From assembly GCA_963781785.1 (NCBI GenBank), contig CAWAHD010000001.1, positions 2,480,001 to 2,544,000 on the forward strand: a stretch of 64,000 nucleotides of DNA. Reading direction: 5' to 3'. How positions within the stretch are numbered: position 1 is the first letter of the stretch; the number at the start of each line of letters is the position of its first letter. The DNA is from CAWAHD01 sp963781785. Lineage in GTDB: Bacteria > Planctomycetota > Planctomycetia > Isosphaerales > Isosphaeraceae. Below the pieces are notes generated by a model. The model was given only the letters and a program-made list of their open reading frames with translations, was not told the DNA's origin and ran no database searches. Shown here piece after piece: positions 42,301 to 52,257 of this stretch. The position numbers and the translations under genes are program-made.

Positions 42301-44770
42301 CAATCGCATCATCAGCGGCACACTCAACAACCAAGGCACGATCGCCGCCGACGCCGACTACCTCGAGATCGAGGGCGTTTACCAGGCGCAGGGCGGCACT
42401 ATCACTGGCCCCGGCTACCTGGTCAATTGCACGCTCCAGGAGACCGCCTCGCCGGTCTCGCCGTCGACCATCCTGATCTCGGGGACCACGACCTATCTGG
42501 CCACCGACAACTTGGCCGGCTACACCCTCTGGGTCAACGGCAACTCCCGATTCAACACCGATACAATCCTTAATCTGGGCGGCAACGTCGCCAACCGCGG
42601 GACGATCCTGCTGGAGTCGAGCAATGGAGGCTACCAGTCGAATATCGCCGGCGGGTCGTACATCCTGACAAACCTCGGCACCATCACGTCCTCCCTCGGC
42701 TCCGGCGGCAATCGCATTATCACGGGACGTCTGACAAATGAAGGATCGATCATCGTCGATGCTGGAACCTGGTTGAGCACAACGGGCTCGGGCAATATCT
42801 TCAACCAGAATGCCGGAACGATCAACGCCACCGGGACCTTTACCGTCACCGGAGGGCTTCTTGACTTCAACGGGGGTGCGACGGTCGGTGATGTCGGCGT
42901 GTATAACGGCCAGCTTTCGGTCGCCAACACCGTAACGACGGTCTCGTCCGTCGGCGCCTTCGGAGGAAGCACGGTTTTGATCAATAATCTCTCACCGTCG
43001 GTCACCGTTCGAGTCCAAGGGCGAAGTAGCTTTGGCGATGCGATTCTCAATCTTTCCAGTGCTGCAAGCAACTGGGGCACGATCCTGCTGGAGTCGAGCG
43101 ACGGGGGCTACCAGTCGAACATCGCCACGGGGTCGTACACCCTGACGAACCTCGGCACCCTCAGCTCCTCGCTCGGCTCCGGCGGCAATCGCATCATCAG
43201 CGGCACGCTGGCCAACCAGGGGACGGTCGCCGGCGGCAACGACTACCTGGAAATAACCGGCGCCTACCAGGCGCAGGGGGGCACGACGACGGGGGCGGCC
43301 GAGTTGCTCAATTGCCAGCTTGTGGAAACCACGTCGCCGGCCTCGGCCTCGACAATCGTCATCGCTGGGGTTAACGACACCCTGGAGAGCGATAACCTTG
43401 CCGGCTACACGCTCTGGATCAACGGCAACTCCCTGTTCAACAGCGACGCGATCCTCAAGCTGGGCGGCAATGTCAACAACCGTGGGTCGATCCTGCTGGA
43501 GTCGAGCAACGGGGGCTACCAGTCGAACATCGCTACGGGGTCGTACACGCTGACGAACCTCGGCACCATCAGTTCGTCGCTCGGCTCCGGCGGCAATCGC
43601 ATCATCAGCGGCACGCTGGCCAACGAGGGGACAGTCGCCGGCGACAACGACCACCTGGAGATCACCGGCACCTACCAGGCGCAGGGGGGCACGACGACGG
43701 GGGCGGCCGAGTTGCTCAATTGCCAGCTTGTGGAAACCACGTCGCCGGCCTCGGCCTCGACAATCGTCATCGCTGGGGTCAACGATACCCTGGAAAGCGA
43801 TAACCTCGCCGGCTACTCGCTCTGGGTCAACGGCAACTCCCTGTTCAACAGCGACGCGATCCTCAAGCTGGGCGGCAATGTCAACAACCGCGGGTCGATC
43901 CTGCTGGAGTCGAGCAACGGGGGCTACCAGTCCAACATCGCTACGGGGTCGTACACGCTGACGAACCTCGGCACCATCAATTCCTCGCTCGGCTCCGGCG
44001 GCAATCGCATCCTGAGCGGGACGCTGGCCAACCAGGGAACAGTTTCCGTCGATTCCAACGCCAGCCTGACGATATCGGGAACTTACATCGCTGCCGGTGG
44101 CGCGATCGCCGGCGCTGGCTACCTGGTCAACTGTCAGATCGAAGTAACAGCCTCGCCGGCTTCGCCGACCACCATCTTGATCGGCGGGCAAGGGGACACT
44201 CTTGTCACCGACAATCTACCGAATACGGTGCTCTGGGTTCAGGGTAACAACGCGTACGGCGACGCCAAGCTTACCATGGCCGCCGGCGTTACGAACCAGG
44301 GCACAATCCTGATGCAGTCGGCTAATTCAAACTACCAGTCGAATTTGGCGGCGGCGTCCGGCGCCGTCCAGAATGGAGCCCAAGGGACAATCAATGTCGG
44401 GCTCGGAACCGGGGGCGCGCGTACCATCTTTGGAGACCTTGCCAACAGCGGCGTGCTCGAGTTCTCCGGAGCTTCGGCAGGGTCACTATCTGTGACCGGT
44501 AGCTACACGCAGACCAGTTCCGGGACCCTGAGTATCCGCCTTGCAGGCACCTCTTCAACTCAGTACGACCGTCTCCTCGTCACGGGGAGCGCCACTCTCG
44601 ATGGCTCGCTCGCCGTCAGCCTGATGAACAACTTCGCTCCCAAGACGGGCGATGTCTACAAGTTCCTCACCCATGCCTCACGCGTCGGATCGTTCGCGCA
44701 GGTAATCACACCTCCCGGCGTGCCTCTCCGCGTTGTGTACAACAGCACAGATACGGATCTCGAACTGTGA
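33316..44770 (+). CDS. Giant surface protein: Ig-like repeats, vanadium haloperoxidase domain, propeller, 136-residue repeats (two frameshifts)
   Basis: With one base restored at each of two homopolymers (C-run 35152-35156 and G-run 37469-37471), 3,818 residues read through. A basic start with ERLETRELLA resembles the planctomycete LEPR-XLL surface-protein motif. Ig-like units (SGVASL...IDGG...DGSADGSHTL) occupy about residues 150-430 and 830-1040. Between them, residues about 435-825 form a vanadium-dependent haloperoxidase/PAP2 domain with all three motifs: KYAYNTWRP (Kx6RP), YISGH and SRIYGGIH (SRx5H). LVIVD-type propeller blades follow (about 1800-2115), then repeats of 136 residues and a tail like autotransporter passengers (GSYTQTSSGTLSIRL). 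A GGGG lies before the ATG. Probably exported; adhesion and halide or phosphate-ester chemistry are inferences. Confidence 0.8.
40796..42740 (+). repeat. 408-bp tandem coding repeats, block A
   Basis: Equivalent codons recur exactly every 408 bases at 40796, 41204, 41612, 42020 and 42428, each unit coding 136 residues. Units contain NGNSLFNSDAILKLG, SILLESSNGGYQSN, LGSGGNRIISGTLANQGT and YLEITGAYQAQGGTTTG. The middle units are nearly identical at DNA level, which indicates recent amplification or gene conversion; the outer ones are more diverged. The units lie inside the giant surface protein gene. Confidence 0.93.
43074..44134 (+). repeat. 408-bp tandem coding repeats, block B
   Basis: After an unrelated insert of about 350 bases (42740-43070), the same 408-base unit resumes, with equivalent codons at 43313 and 43721 and a diverged unit at 44132. 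Copies here are almost identical to the central units of block A, so the two blocks probably exchange sequence. Assembly collapse of the copy number is possible. Confidence 0.9.
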
Positions 44771-45144
44771 TATCAAATGACCCGACCCGCGTTTCGCTCG
44801 AGCATCCTGGCTCACCCTGCAACTGGTCGATCGCCATCGCCCCCACTGTGGGCTAGGGAGGCGAGATGAGTCGCAGGCGACAAAACGAATTCCCGCAGCC
44901 ACCGTGAGCCTTGTTGACCTCTACGAATCGTATGAGCTTCGGTTCCGGTTCAAACTGCTCGGTAGACCCTACGATCTTTCGCCGCCGCACTTCGGGTGGT
45001 TCGCCAGGCATTTGCGCAGGGCGTACGGCCTCGTCAACGTGGTCGTCACCGAGCAGTCGAATTTACCAATGAGGAACGCGTGCGCAGCTTCCCCGTCTCG
45101 CGATCCCAAAACGTTCCCGTGACCATCTTCTCCCAGACGTCACC
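44771..45144. other. Intergenic region with a doubtful short ORF
   Basis: A GTG-started frame at 44904-45122 (VDLYESYELRFRFKLLGRPY...) could continue in another frame as VEFTNEERVRSFPVSRS after about 45056. This might be the remnant of a small gene, but its end would run into the opposite-strand RDD gene. I see no other feature. Confidence 0.3.
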
Positions 45145-46188
45145 TTACACGACACTCGAACGAAACCATTTCCCGATGAGCCAGAACCGCGAGACCAGGA
45201 AGACCATGAGCAGGGAATACGCGCCGATGCCATTGTAGAGGTCAGCGGGGTTTCCAAAATAGCTGCGGTGCATGAGGCCACAGTACAAGCACAGATATCG
45301 CAAGCCGCCTTCAACATGATAGATATCGCGTACGGCGCCGGTAAACGCCCGTTCCAGGATGTTGCACAGCCCGCCGGCGAACGCGAGCGACATCCCACAC
45401 AGCCACAAACGATCGAGCCAGCGCAGCGAGAACCGGAAGAAAAGCGGCGGCACGACAAACGCCAGCGCAACTGCGATGAGTGAGACACATTCCACCCACA
45501 ACGGCCGCGGCATCTCGTGCAAGTAAGATGCGATTTGCAGATTGGGCAACACCTTGGTGCCAGGCGCCGACGGGTTGAACAACAGTCCCTCCAGGCCGAA
45601 ATTGAGCAAAATCGCGACGATTGCGATCCCGATGTAGATCGCCGCGACTCTGCGATTCGGCCTGGTCCACGCCCCACTGCCGATTTGCTCGGGCGCAGAC
45701 ACGACGGCGGTTCGCGCGATGACATCATGGACGGCTTGTTTGCGCCGGCTCAGTGCGATCCAGAGGTAGTCAATGCCGCAGGTATAACTGAGCAGGAAGG
45801 ACGCAACAAGTCTCAGGAGCAGCCGCAAAACAGACGGTTTCGTCCCGGTGTGCAGATCAACGATCCGGGCGGGAATGGCCATCAAGCCCGGCGTCGCCGA
45901 AGTCACGAGCCAGAAGACAAGTGTGGCGATGGCGGGGAGCCACAAATAACACGCGTCAACGAGCGGACTGTACGGGCCGCTATCGAATTGCCGGATCGCC
46001 GCGAAGTTAATCGGGCCCTGCACGAGCGCCATAATCGTCGCGAGCTTCGACTCGATGTAGGCGACGTAATCGGACCGGAACACGGCCAGCACGATCAAGA
46101 ACGTGACCAACTGAAAAAAGAGCGCGTCGGTGAACGCGGCCCACACTCGCTTCCAGAATCCCACGTAGGACACGCCGCTGACCTCCAC
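45145..46188 (-). CDS. RDD domain fused to a signal peptidase II (LspA)-like domain, membrane protein
   Basis: The 347-residue protein is mostly hydrophobic. Residues 1-170 look like an RDD domain (FWKRVWAAFTDALFF at the start, TPGLMAIPARIVD and RKQAVHDVIARTAVV). After a linker, residues about 180-345 resemble lipoprotein signal peptidase: GGLCNILERAFTGAVRDIYH aligns with the GNxxDRxxxGxVxDF region, and FGNPADLYNGIGAY with FNxADxxIxxG, so the two catalytic aspartates (VRDI and PAD) appear present, while the Asp of the xDR motif is Glu. It may cleave lipoproteins or be a relative with another role. The start is a GTG at 46188 with AAAGGGG upstream. It is convergent with the giant gene. Confidence 0.7.
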   Translation of the reverse strand: MEVSGVSYVGFWKRVWAAFTDALFFQLVTFLIVLAVFRSDYVAYIESKLATIMALVQGPINFAAIRQFDSGPYSPLVDACYLWLPAIATLVFWLVTSATPGLMAIPARIVDLHTGTKPSVLRLLLRLVASFLLSYTCGIDYLWIALSRRKQAVHDVIARTAVVSAPEQIGSGAWTRPNRRVAAIYIGIAIVAILLNFGLEGLLFNPSAPGTKVLPNLQIASYLHEMPRPLWVECVSLIAVALAFVVPPLFFRFSLRWLDRLWLCGMSLAFAGGLCNILERAFTGAVRDIYHVEGGLRYLCLYCGLMHRSYFGNPADLYNGIGAYSLLMVFLVSRFWLIGKWFRSSVV

Positions 46189-46573
46189 ATCCGACCCCTT
46201 TCTTGCCGGTAATTGTATCCCCGGGGCGAATAGATCACAGCATCAAGGTTGTGCGAGCGTGGCCGGCTGACGACCGCGGTCAGCGGCGCGTTTTCTGTTC
46301 TGCGTGCGGAAAACGCGTCCCCGGCATGTATCCGAGCCGGAACTGCGCCCGGCGGAGCGGTGCGGCCAACCAGCATGATTTCTGGCTTGTCCTTACGCGG
46401 AACGCGGCGAAGCCGCGCGTCGCCGAGCGGCCAACGAAGGCGCAAACTTTGCTCGTTCTAAGCTAAGTGGAACCGCATAATCTTTTTGGGCGGCGGAAGG
46501 ATTTACGGGCCTGCCGGCCGCCGCGTCTGATTCGTCGGATCGGTCCACGGGGTGGCGTGGTTCTGGAACTCGT
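46189..46573. other. Intergenic region, nothing recognised
   Basis: These 385 bases lie between the start of the RDD/LspA-like gene and the end of the disrupted kinase-WD40 gene. No gene or repeat is supported. Confidence 0.4.
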
Positions 46574-46974
46574 TCAACGTGGCGACAGGCCCGATTCCGG
46601 CAGCGCGGTGTCCAGCGGACGGGCGTCCCACAGCTTCACCGTCCCATCGTGACTGGCGGAGGCGAGCCGACTGCCGTCGGGGCTGAACGCGACGCTCCTG
46701 ACAACATCGGTGTGCCCCTTGAGGGTGAGGGTCTCCTGTCCGGTCGCGGCGTCCCACAGCTTCACCGTCTTGTCGTCACTGCCGGAGGCGAGCCGACTGC
46801 CGTCGGAGCTGAACGCGACGCTTCTGACAGCCTCGGTGTGCCCCCTGAGGGTGAGCGTCTCCTGTCCGGTCGCGGCGTCCCACAGCTTCACCGTCTTATC
46901 CTCACTGGCGGACGCAAGCCAGCGGCCGTCAGGGCTGAACGGCACGCTCAGGTTTGAGCCGGTTTGCCTCCTAA
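46574..46974 (-). pseudogene. Severed 3' end of the kinase-WD40 gene
   Basis: This piece encodes about three WD40 blades (DKTVKLWDAATGQETLTLRG and two close copies) and the original C-terminus (LDTALPESGLSPR, stop at 46574). It is separated from the rest of the gene by the insertion element at 46975-48289. Removing the element and one copy of the TAA duplication joins ETLTF directly to RRQTGSNLSVPFSPDGRWL in frame, which proves that both parts were one gene. On its own it has no evident start and is probably not translated. Confidence 0.9.
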
Positions 46975-48289
46975 GGAATCGTAAAACAATAAGTTACCGA
47001 ATGCGCTGTAGTAACGTTTCCGGAAAACTGTCATTATGCGAGCATGCCGGAGGCACGCGTTACCGAATGGATTCGGCGGAAGTTTGCCAAGATTGCTCAA
47101 GACTTGGACGAGCGAGGACGGCGACGTTGGGCCGCCAGCGAGGCACTCTCGCTGGGAAGAGGTGGAATCACGGCGGTCGCCGTCGCCACGGGGTTTTCGG
47201 ATCGAACGATTCGCAACGGAATCAGGGAACTCAACGATCGCAATCCGCTCCCAGCGGATCGCCGGCGGCGGCCGGGGGGCGGGCGGAAGTCGCGAGAAGA
47301 CGAGCAATCTGGATTGGTGGCGGCCCTCGAACGACTGGTGGAACCAGATTCCCGTGGAGATCCTCAGTCCCCTCTGCGATGGAGTTGCAAGAGCACTCGT
47401 GCATTGGCTTGCGCACTCCGGACGGAAGGCTTTGAAGTGAGTCACATGACAGTGGCAAAGTTGCTGAAATCGTCTGGCTTCAGTCTTCAATCGAACCGCA
47501 AGACTCGCGAGGGGGCTCAACACCCGGATCGGAATGCCCAGTTCGAGCATATCGCCAAGCGGGTCAAGGCACGACAACGGTGTGGTGAACCAGCGCTGTC
47601 CGTTGATACGAAGAAGAAGGAAGTGCTGGGAAATCTGAAAAATCCCGGCAAGACGTACCGCCGCAAACGGAATCCCGTGGAAGTAAAATGCCACGATTTT
47701 CCGGACCCTGAACTGGGGAAGGCGATTCCTTATGGCGTCTATGATCTGAACCACAACGAGGCCGGTGTTTCCGTGGGGATCACACACGACACGGCCGAGT
47801 TCGCGGTAGAGGCGATCCGCCGCTGGTGGCGCCGGCTGGGAAATAAGCGATATCGGAGCCCGCGGCGACTGCTCATTACGGCCGATAGCGGCGGTAGCAA
47901 CAGCTCCCGCAACCGGCTGTGGAAACTCGAACTTCAAAAACTCGCCGACGAGACGCGGATGATCATTGAGGTTTGTCATTTCCCGCCCGGAACGAGCAAA
48001 TGGAACAAGATCGAACATCGCGTATTCTGTCATATCACCCGCAATTGGCGAGGCGTTCCCCTTGAAACCCTGGAGATCGTCGTCAAGCTGATCGGGTCGA
48101 CGCGAACCAGCACAGGTTTGGAGGTCCACTGCTGGCTCGACCAAGATCAGTACGACAACGGACGCAAAGTTACGGACGCCGAGATGCAGGAACTTTACAT
48201 CAAACACTGCGCGTTCCACGGAGAGTGGAACTGCGAGATCCATCCGCGAAAGCAAGGCTGAATTCGGTAGGTTATTGTTTTACAGTTCC
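46975..48289 (+). mobile_element. ISAzo13-type insertion sequence with 3-bp target duplication
   Basis: The element is 1,315 bp. Its imperfect 28-bp terminal inverted repeats begin GGAATCGTAAAAC at 46975 on the left and GGAACTGTAAAAC read inward from 48289 on the right; I count 24 of 28 matches, ending at a shared TACCGAAT. The direct repeat TAA flanks it (46972-46974 and 48290-48292). It carries one transposase gene and splits the kinase-WD40 gene, on the opposite strand to it. Confidence 0.92.
47044..48261 (+). CDS. ISAzo13-family transposase
   Basis: The 405-residue DDE transposase has an N-terminal helix-turn-helix (GGITAVAVATGFSDRTIRNG) and the family core: LSVDTKKKEVLGNLKN with the first Asp, HDFPDPELGKAIPYGVYD, RRLLITADSGGSNSSR with the second Asp, and CHFPPGTSKWNKIEHRVF with the Glu. 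It is full length and has no frameshift, so the element may still be active. No second ORF is needed in this family. Confidence 0.93.
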   Translation: MPEARVTEWIRRKFAKIAQDLDERGRRRWAASEALSLGRGGITAVAVATGFSDRTIRNGIRELNDRNPLPADRRRRPGGGRKSREDEQSGLVAALERLVEPDSRGDPQSPLRWSCKSTRALACALRTEGFEVSHMTVAKLLKSSGFSLQSNRKTREGAQHPDRNAQFEHIAKRVKARQRCGEPALSVDTKKKEVLGNLKNPGKTYRRKRNPVEVKCHDFPDPELGKAIPYGVYDLNHNEAGVSVGITHDTAEFAVEAIRRWWRRLGNKRYRSPRRLLITADSGGSNSSRNRLWKLELQKLADETRMIIEVCHFPPGTSKWNKIEHRVFCHITRNWRGVPLETLEIVVKLIGSTRTSTGLEVHCWLDQDQYDNGRKVTDAEMQELYIKHCAFHGEWNCEIHPRKQG

Positions 48290-51200
48290 TAAAGGTAAGA
48301 GTCTCCGACCCGGTCGCAACGTCCCACATCTTGATTGTCTGGCTGTAACCGCCGCACGCGAGCTGCCTGCCTTCGGGACTGAACGCCACGCTGATGACAG
48401 AAAATGCGGCGTGCGCAGCTTCAATATTCGGCTTGATGGTGAGGGTTTCGTGCCCGGAATCAGTGTCCCATACCTTCACCAGCCCATTGAGACTCGCGGA
48501 AGCGAGCCGCCGGCCGTCGCGACTGAATGCCACGTTAAGAATAGCCTCAGAGTGGCCCCTCAGGGTCAGGGATTTCCGGCCAGACGCAATGTCCCAAAGC
48601 TGCACCGTCGGCACAGCACTCCCACTGCCCGATGCGAGCCGATGGCCATCGGGGCTGAACGCGACAACCGCGTCGGAGCCGATGAACCAATCGAACTTCA
48701 GGCCGGCGCCCAAGCTCGCAGTGCCATGGACGTCGGTTATGGCCGCCGTGAGGGTATGAGTTTCCTGCCCCGACCCAGCGTCCCACATCTTCACGGTCGT
48801 ATCTCGACTGGCGGAGGCGAGCCGACTGCCGTCGGGGCTGAACGCCACGCTCAAGACGAAGCCTCTGTGCCCCTTGAGGGTGAGGGTCTCCAGCCCGCTC
48901 GCCGCGTCCCATATCCTCACCGTTCGGTCCGCACCGGCAGAGGCCAGCAAGACAGAGCCGGTGTGCACCATGCTGCTGCTGTAGGAGCCAATGATCAAGT
49001 GGGGTGTTCTTGGGTATGCGAGGCTCAAAACAGAGCCGACGTGCCCCTTGAGGGTGACGGTCCCCAGCCCCGTCGCGGCGTCCCATATTCTCACCGTTTG
49101 ATCCTCACCCGCGGAGGCGAGTCGACGACCATCCTCGCTAAACGCCACGCTTGTGACACCAACGGTGTGCCCCTTGAGGGTGTGCGTCTCCTGTCCGGTC
49201 GCGGCGTCCCACAGCTTTACACTCTTATCGTCACTGGCCGAAGCGAGCCGACTACCTTCGGGGCTGAACGCCACGCTCCTGACAGCAGCGGTGTGCCCCT
49301 TGAGCGTCAGGGTCTCCTGTCCGCTCGCGGCGTCCCACAGCTTCACCGTCTTGTCGTCACTGGCCGAAGCGAGCCGACTGCCCTCGGGGCTGAACGCCAG
49401 GCTCCTGACAGCATCGGTGTGCCCCTTGAGGGTGAGAGCCTCCTGTCCGGTCGCGGCGTCCCAGAGTTTCACCGTCCTGTCGTCACCGGCGGAAGCGAGC
49501 CGACTGCCCTCGGGGCTGAACGCCACGCTCTTGACGGCATCGGTGTGCCCCTTCAGGGTGAGTGTCTCCTTTCCGGTCGCCGCTTCCCACAACTTCACCG
49601 TCTTATCGTCGCTGGCGGAGGCGAGCCGACTACCGCCGGGGCTGAATGCCACGCTCCTGATCGTATCGGTGTGCCCCTTGAGGGTGAGGGTTTCCAGCCC
49701 GGTCCCGGCATCCCAGAGCTTGATCGTTCGATCCTCGCCCGCGGAGGCGAGCCGATGACCATCCTCGCTGAACGCGACACTCCACACGGGCTCGGTGTGC
49801 CCCCTGAGCGTGATATGTCCAGTAGAGAGTTTTCGTTGCCAGTAGAACCACTCGAATCCGCGGCGATCGACGCCGTTCTGGTTGGGCGGGAGTTGTTCTT
49901 CCAGCCCTTGTTGCAGTGACCAGACGTTGTGGTTCTCCCATGCGTGCTGCACTTGAGTCATTCTTATGTCATAGAGCTGTTGCTTTGCCAGCTTGGTCTG
50001 CTCTCGCTCATTGGCCTGGGCATTGAGGGCGTCTTGCTCGCGGTCGAGGGCATGTCGACGGGAGCTAAGCGCGGCGAGCAACCCCACGCTCGTACCGATT
50101 AGTCCGCCGAGAACCGCTGCTGCCAACGCCGCTGACAGCCCCGCGATCACCGGTCGCCGCCGGCACCACATCCAGAACCGCGCCGCGATGCCCACCGGCC
50201 GCGCCGCAATCGGTTCGCCGGCGAGCCAGTGTCTGAGCTCGCTGGCCAACTCAAGGGCGCTGGCATAGCGGCGGCTCGGGTCCTTCGCCAGGCACTTCAG
50301 GCAGATGGTTTCCAGGTCGCGCGGCACGCGCGAGCTGAGCTTCGACGGAACACGCGGTGCCGCGTTGCGAACTTGCTCGAGCGTCTCTTCGACTGAGTCA
50401 CCCCCGAATGGCGCGCCGCCGGTCAAGAGCGCGTAGAGGACTGCACCCAGGCCATATACGTCGGTGGCCGTCGTCACCGCCCCGCGTCGACCCGATGCTT
50501 GTTCCGGCGCCATGTAAGCGGGCGTGCCGAGGATCGCGCCGGAGACGGTCATCTCGCTGTCGCCCGCGACTCGCTTGGCCAGTCCGAAGTCGCTGACAAA
50601 GGGCTCGCTCAGGCCGTCCAACAGCACGTTGCTTGGCTTTAGGTCCCTGTGTAAGATACCTCGCTGGTGCGCGTGGTGGACCGCTTCGGCGACCTTCTTA
50701 AGCAGCGTCGCGGCCGCCACCGGATTCGCGACATAGTCTGCGAGCTTTTTATCCAGACTCGTTCCGCCGATCAGCTTCATCGTCAAGTAGCGCTGCCCGT
50801 CGTGATCGCCCACCTCCAGGATCGGTACGATGTGTTGATGGTCGAGCAAGGCGACAGCCTCGGCCTCATTCTGGAACCTTCGCAGCTCGTCGTCGCTGGC
50901 AAACGCGGCCGACTTGAGCATCTTGAGGGCGACTGGGCGATTGAGGCTAATCTGGCGGGCCTTGTAAACGATCCCCATACCTCCGCGCCCCAGCACGCGG
51001 ATCAGCTCATAGTCGCCGAAGTAGTGCACGCGGGTGCCGCTCGGCAGGGCGATCGGGGCCTCTGCCCCGTGCGGCCGTTCGCCAAGGCTGGCGGTCCACT
51101 GCGTTTGGGCCGTTGTCTGGGTATCCGTCACCGCAGTCCTGCCGATCGTCGTACCGCGGTCGGTCGTCGTTGAGCCGCGCTGCGTGGTCCCAGTAATCGG

Positions 51201-51455
51201 CGGTGGTGTCGCCGCTGGCGCCCGCGTAGCCCCGGGCTCCGGCAGTCCAGCCGCCGGGCGGAGCGGCTCGACTAGCCCCGCCAGTACCGAACGATCGGCG
51301 AGGAACTCGACCAGCTCGGCGCGGAAGTCAGGATACCGGGCCAGGAAGGATTCGGGCTCGGGTGGCCGGCCGGCGTCGGCCGCCATGAGGTAGTCGGCCA
51401 ACGCCTCTTCCAGCCGCCGCTGGCGGTCGTCGTTCGGAATTTTCGGCTCGCTCAT
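48195..51455 (-). pseudogene. Membrane Ser/Thr protein kinase with WD40 repeats, truncated by the insertion sequence
   Basis: The 5' part of a gene that originally ran to 46574. The kinase domain (residues about 148-410) is complete: Gly-loop LGRGGMGIVYKA, Lys178 in PVALKML, catalytic HRDLKPSNV (Asp271) and DFG at 289-291. A transmembrane segment near 435-465 is followed by a short coiled region and at least ten WD40 blades, several nearly identical at DNA level (units of 126 bases around 49150-49800). The frame now ends inside the insertion sequence, adding about 30 foreign residues. The kinase could still be made and active. It follows the ECF sigma gene after 3 bases, the typical planctomycete pairing. 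Confidence 0.9.
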
Positions 51456-51458
51456 CGA

Positions 51459-52025
51459 TCATCCTGTTTCCAGGCCTCCCCCCAAATCCTCGCGCAGCGC
51501 CCTCAAGCCTCGTTGGAGCAGGCCCGCGACCGCCGGCACGGTCCGGCCCATCTGCTCCGCCACCTCGGCCAATGCACACCCCTGCAGGTGCTTCAACTCG
51601 ACCGCCCGCCGTTGATCCTCGGGCAGGGCGGCCAGGGCGTCGGCAAGCCGCAGCAGTCGCTCCTCCCGCTCGAGCCGGCCGCTTGGGGAAGTCTGGTCGG
51701 CCGCCAGGAATGCCTCCAGTCGCGCCGATGACTGCTCAAGCGACGCATCGAGCGACCGCGCGACCCCGGCAGCCCGGTTGAATTTGCGCACGGCGTCGAT
51801 CAGCGTGTGTCTCAGGAGCGTCCGCAGCCAGGCAGCGCGCTGGGCGTCGTCGGAACCGCGGAAACGATCCCGTTTTTCCACGGCCCGGGTCAACGTCTGC
51901 TGCACAACGTCGTCCGGGTCGAGCTGGCCTCGCAGCCGGCCGTCGATCTGCACCCGCGCCAAGAGGAGCAGGTAGTTCCGGAACGACTCTAGCCGCTGAG
52001 CCAACTCGTCGCCGTCGTCCGCCAT
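51459..52025 (-). CDS. ECF-type RNA polymerase sigma factor
   Basis: The 188-residue protein has sigma region 2 (YLLLLARVQIDGRLRGQLDPDDVVQQTL, read in parts, then RAAWLRTLLRHTLIDAVRKF) and region 4 (LADALAALPEDQRRAVELKH, LQGCALAEVAEQMGRTVPAV). It matches the planctomycete ECF groups encoded next to Ser/Thr kinases. The kinase gene begins 3 bases after its stop. In such pairs the kinase is thought to control the sigma factor; no anti-sigma gene is present here. The ATG at 52025 faces the divergent TlpA-like gene across a 494-base spacer. Confidence 0.92.
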   Translation of the reverse strand: MADDGDELAQRLESFRNYLLLLARVQIDGRLRGQLDPDDVVQQTLTRAVEKRDRFRGSDDAQRAAWLRTLLRHTLIDAVRKFNRAAGVARSLDASLEQSSARLEAFLAADQTSPSGRLEREERLLRLADALAALPEDQRRAVELKHLQGCALAEVAEQMGRTVPAVAGLLQRGLRALREDLGGGLETG

Positions 52026-52211
52026 GGATTGATGCCCTCAAGAGTCTAAACGTTGTATGTCTCGAGATGTAGCGCCACCGAGAAGGAAATTCGGACAGAT
52101 CCCGGTAAGTGAGCCAGCTTTGATCGTTTAAAGCGAGCCGGCCGACTAACGGTGGTGCGCTTGGGCGTGCCGGCACCGCTCCGAAGCGCTTTGGCGACGA
52201 CCGAACCGTTC

Positions 52212-52257
52212 GAGTCTGCCCTGAGTGTTACACTCGGGGCAACACCCAGGGCGACTC
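52212..52257. promoter_or_regulatory. Long imperfect inverted repeat between divergent genes
   Basis: The arm GAGTCTGCCCTGAGTGTT (52212-52229) pairs with AACACCCAGGGCGACTC (52241-52257) with one mismatch and one bulge, around an 11-base loop. It lies in the 494-base divergent region between the ECF sigma gene and the TlpA-like gene, where both promoters must be. It could be a regulatory hairpin, terminator-like barrier or small RNA stem. The rest of 52026-52519 shows no gene. Confidence 0.5.

Noticed and set aside
41378..44191. Minus-strand frames of about 320 and 400 residues opposite the 408-bp repeats
   Set aside because: They mirror the repeat period of the coding strand, where the protein is clearly real.
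44904..45238. A small gene after the giant surface protein
   Set aside because: It needs a frameshift, has no recognised family and would overlap the end of the opposite gene. Left as doubtful.
48225..49919. Long plus-strand frame opposite the WD40 gene
   Set aside because: It is the antisense of near-identical WD40 blades and merely repeats with them; no independent motifs or ribosome site.
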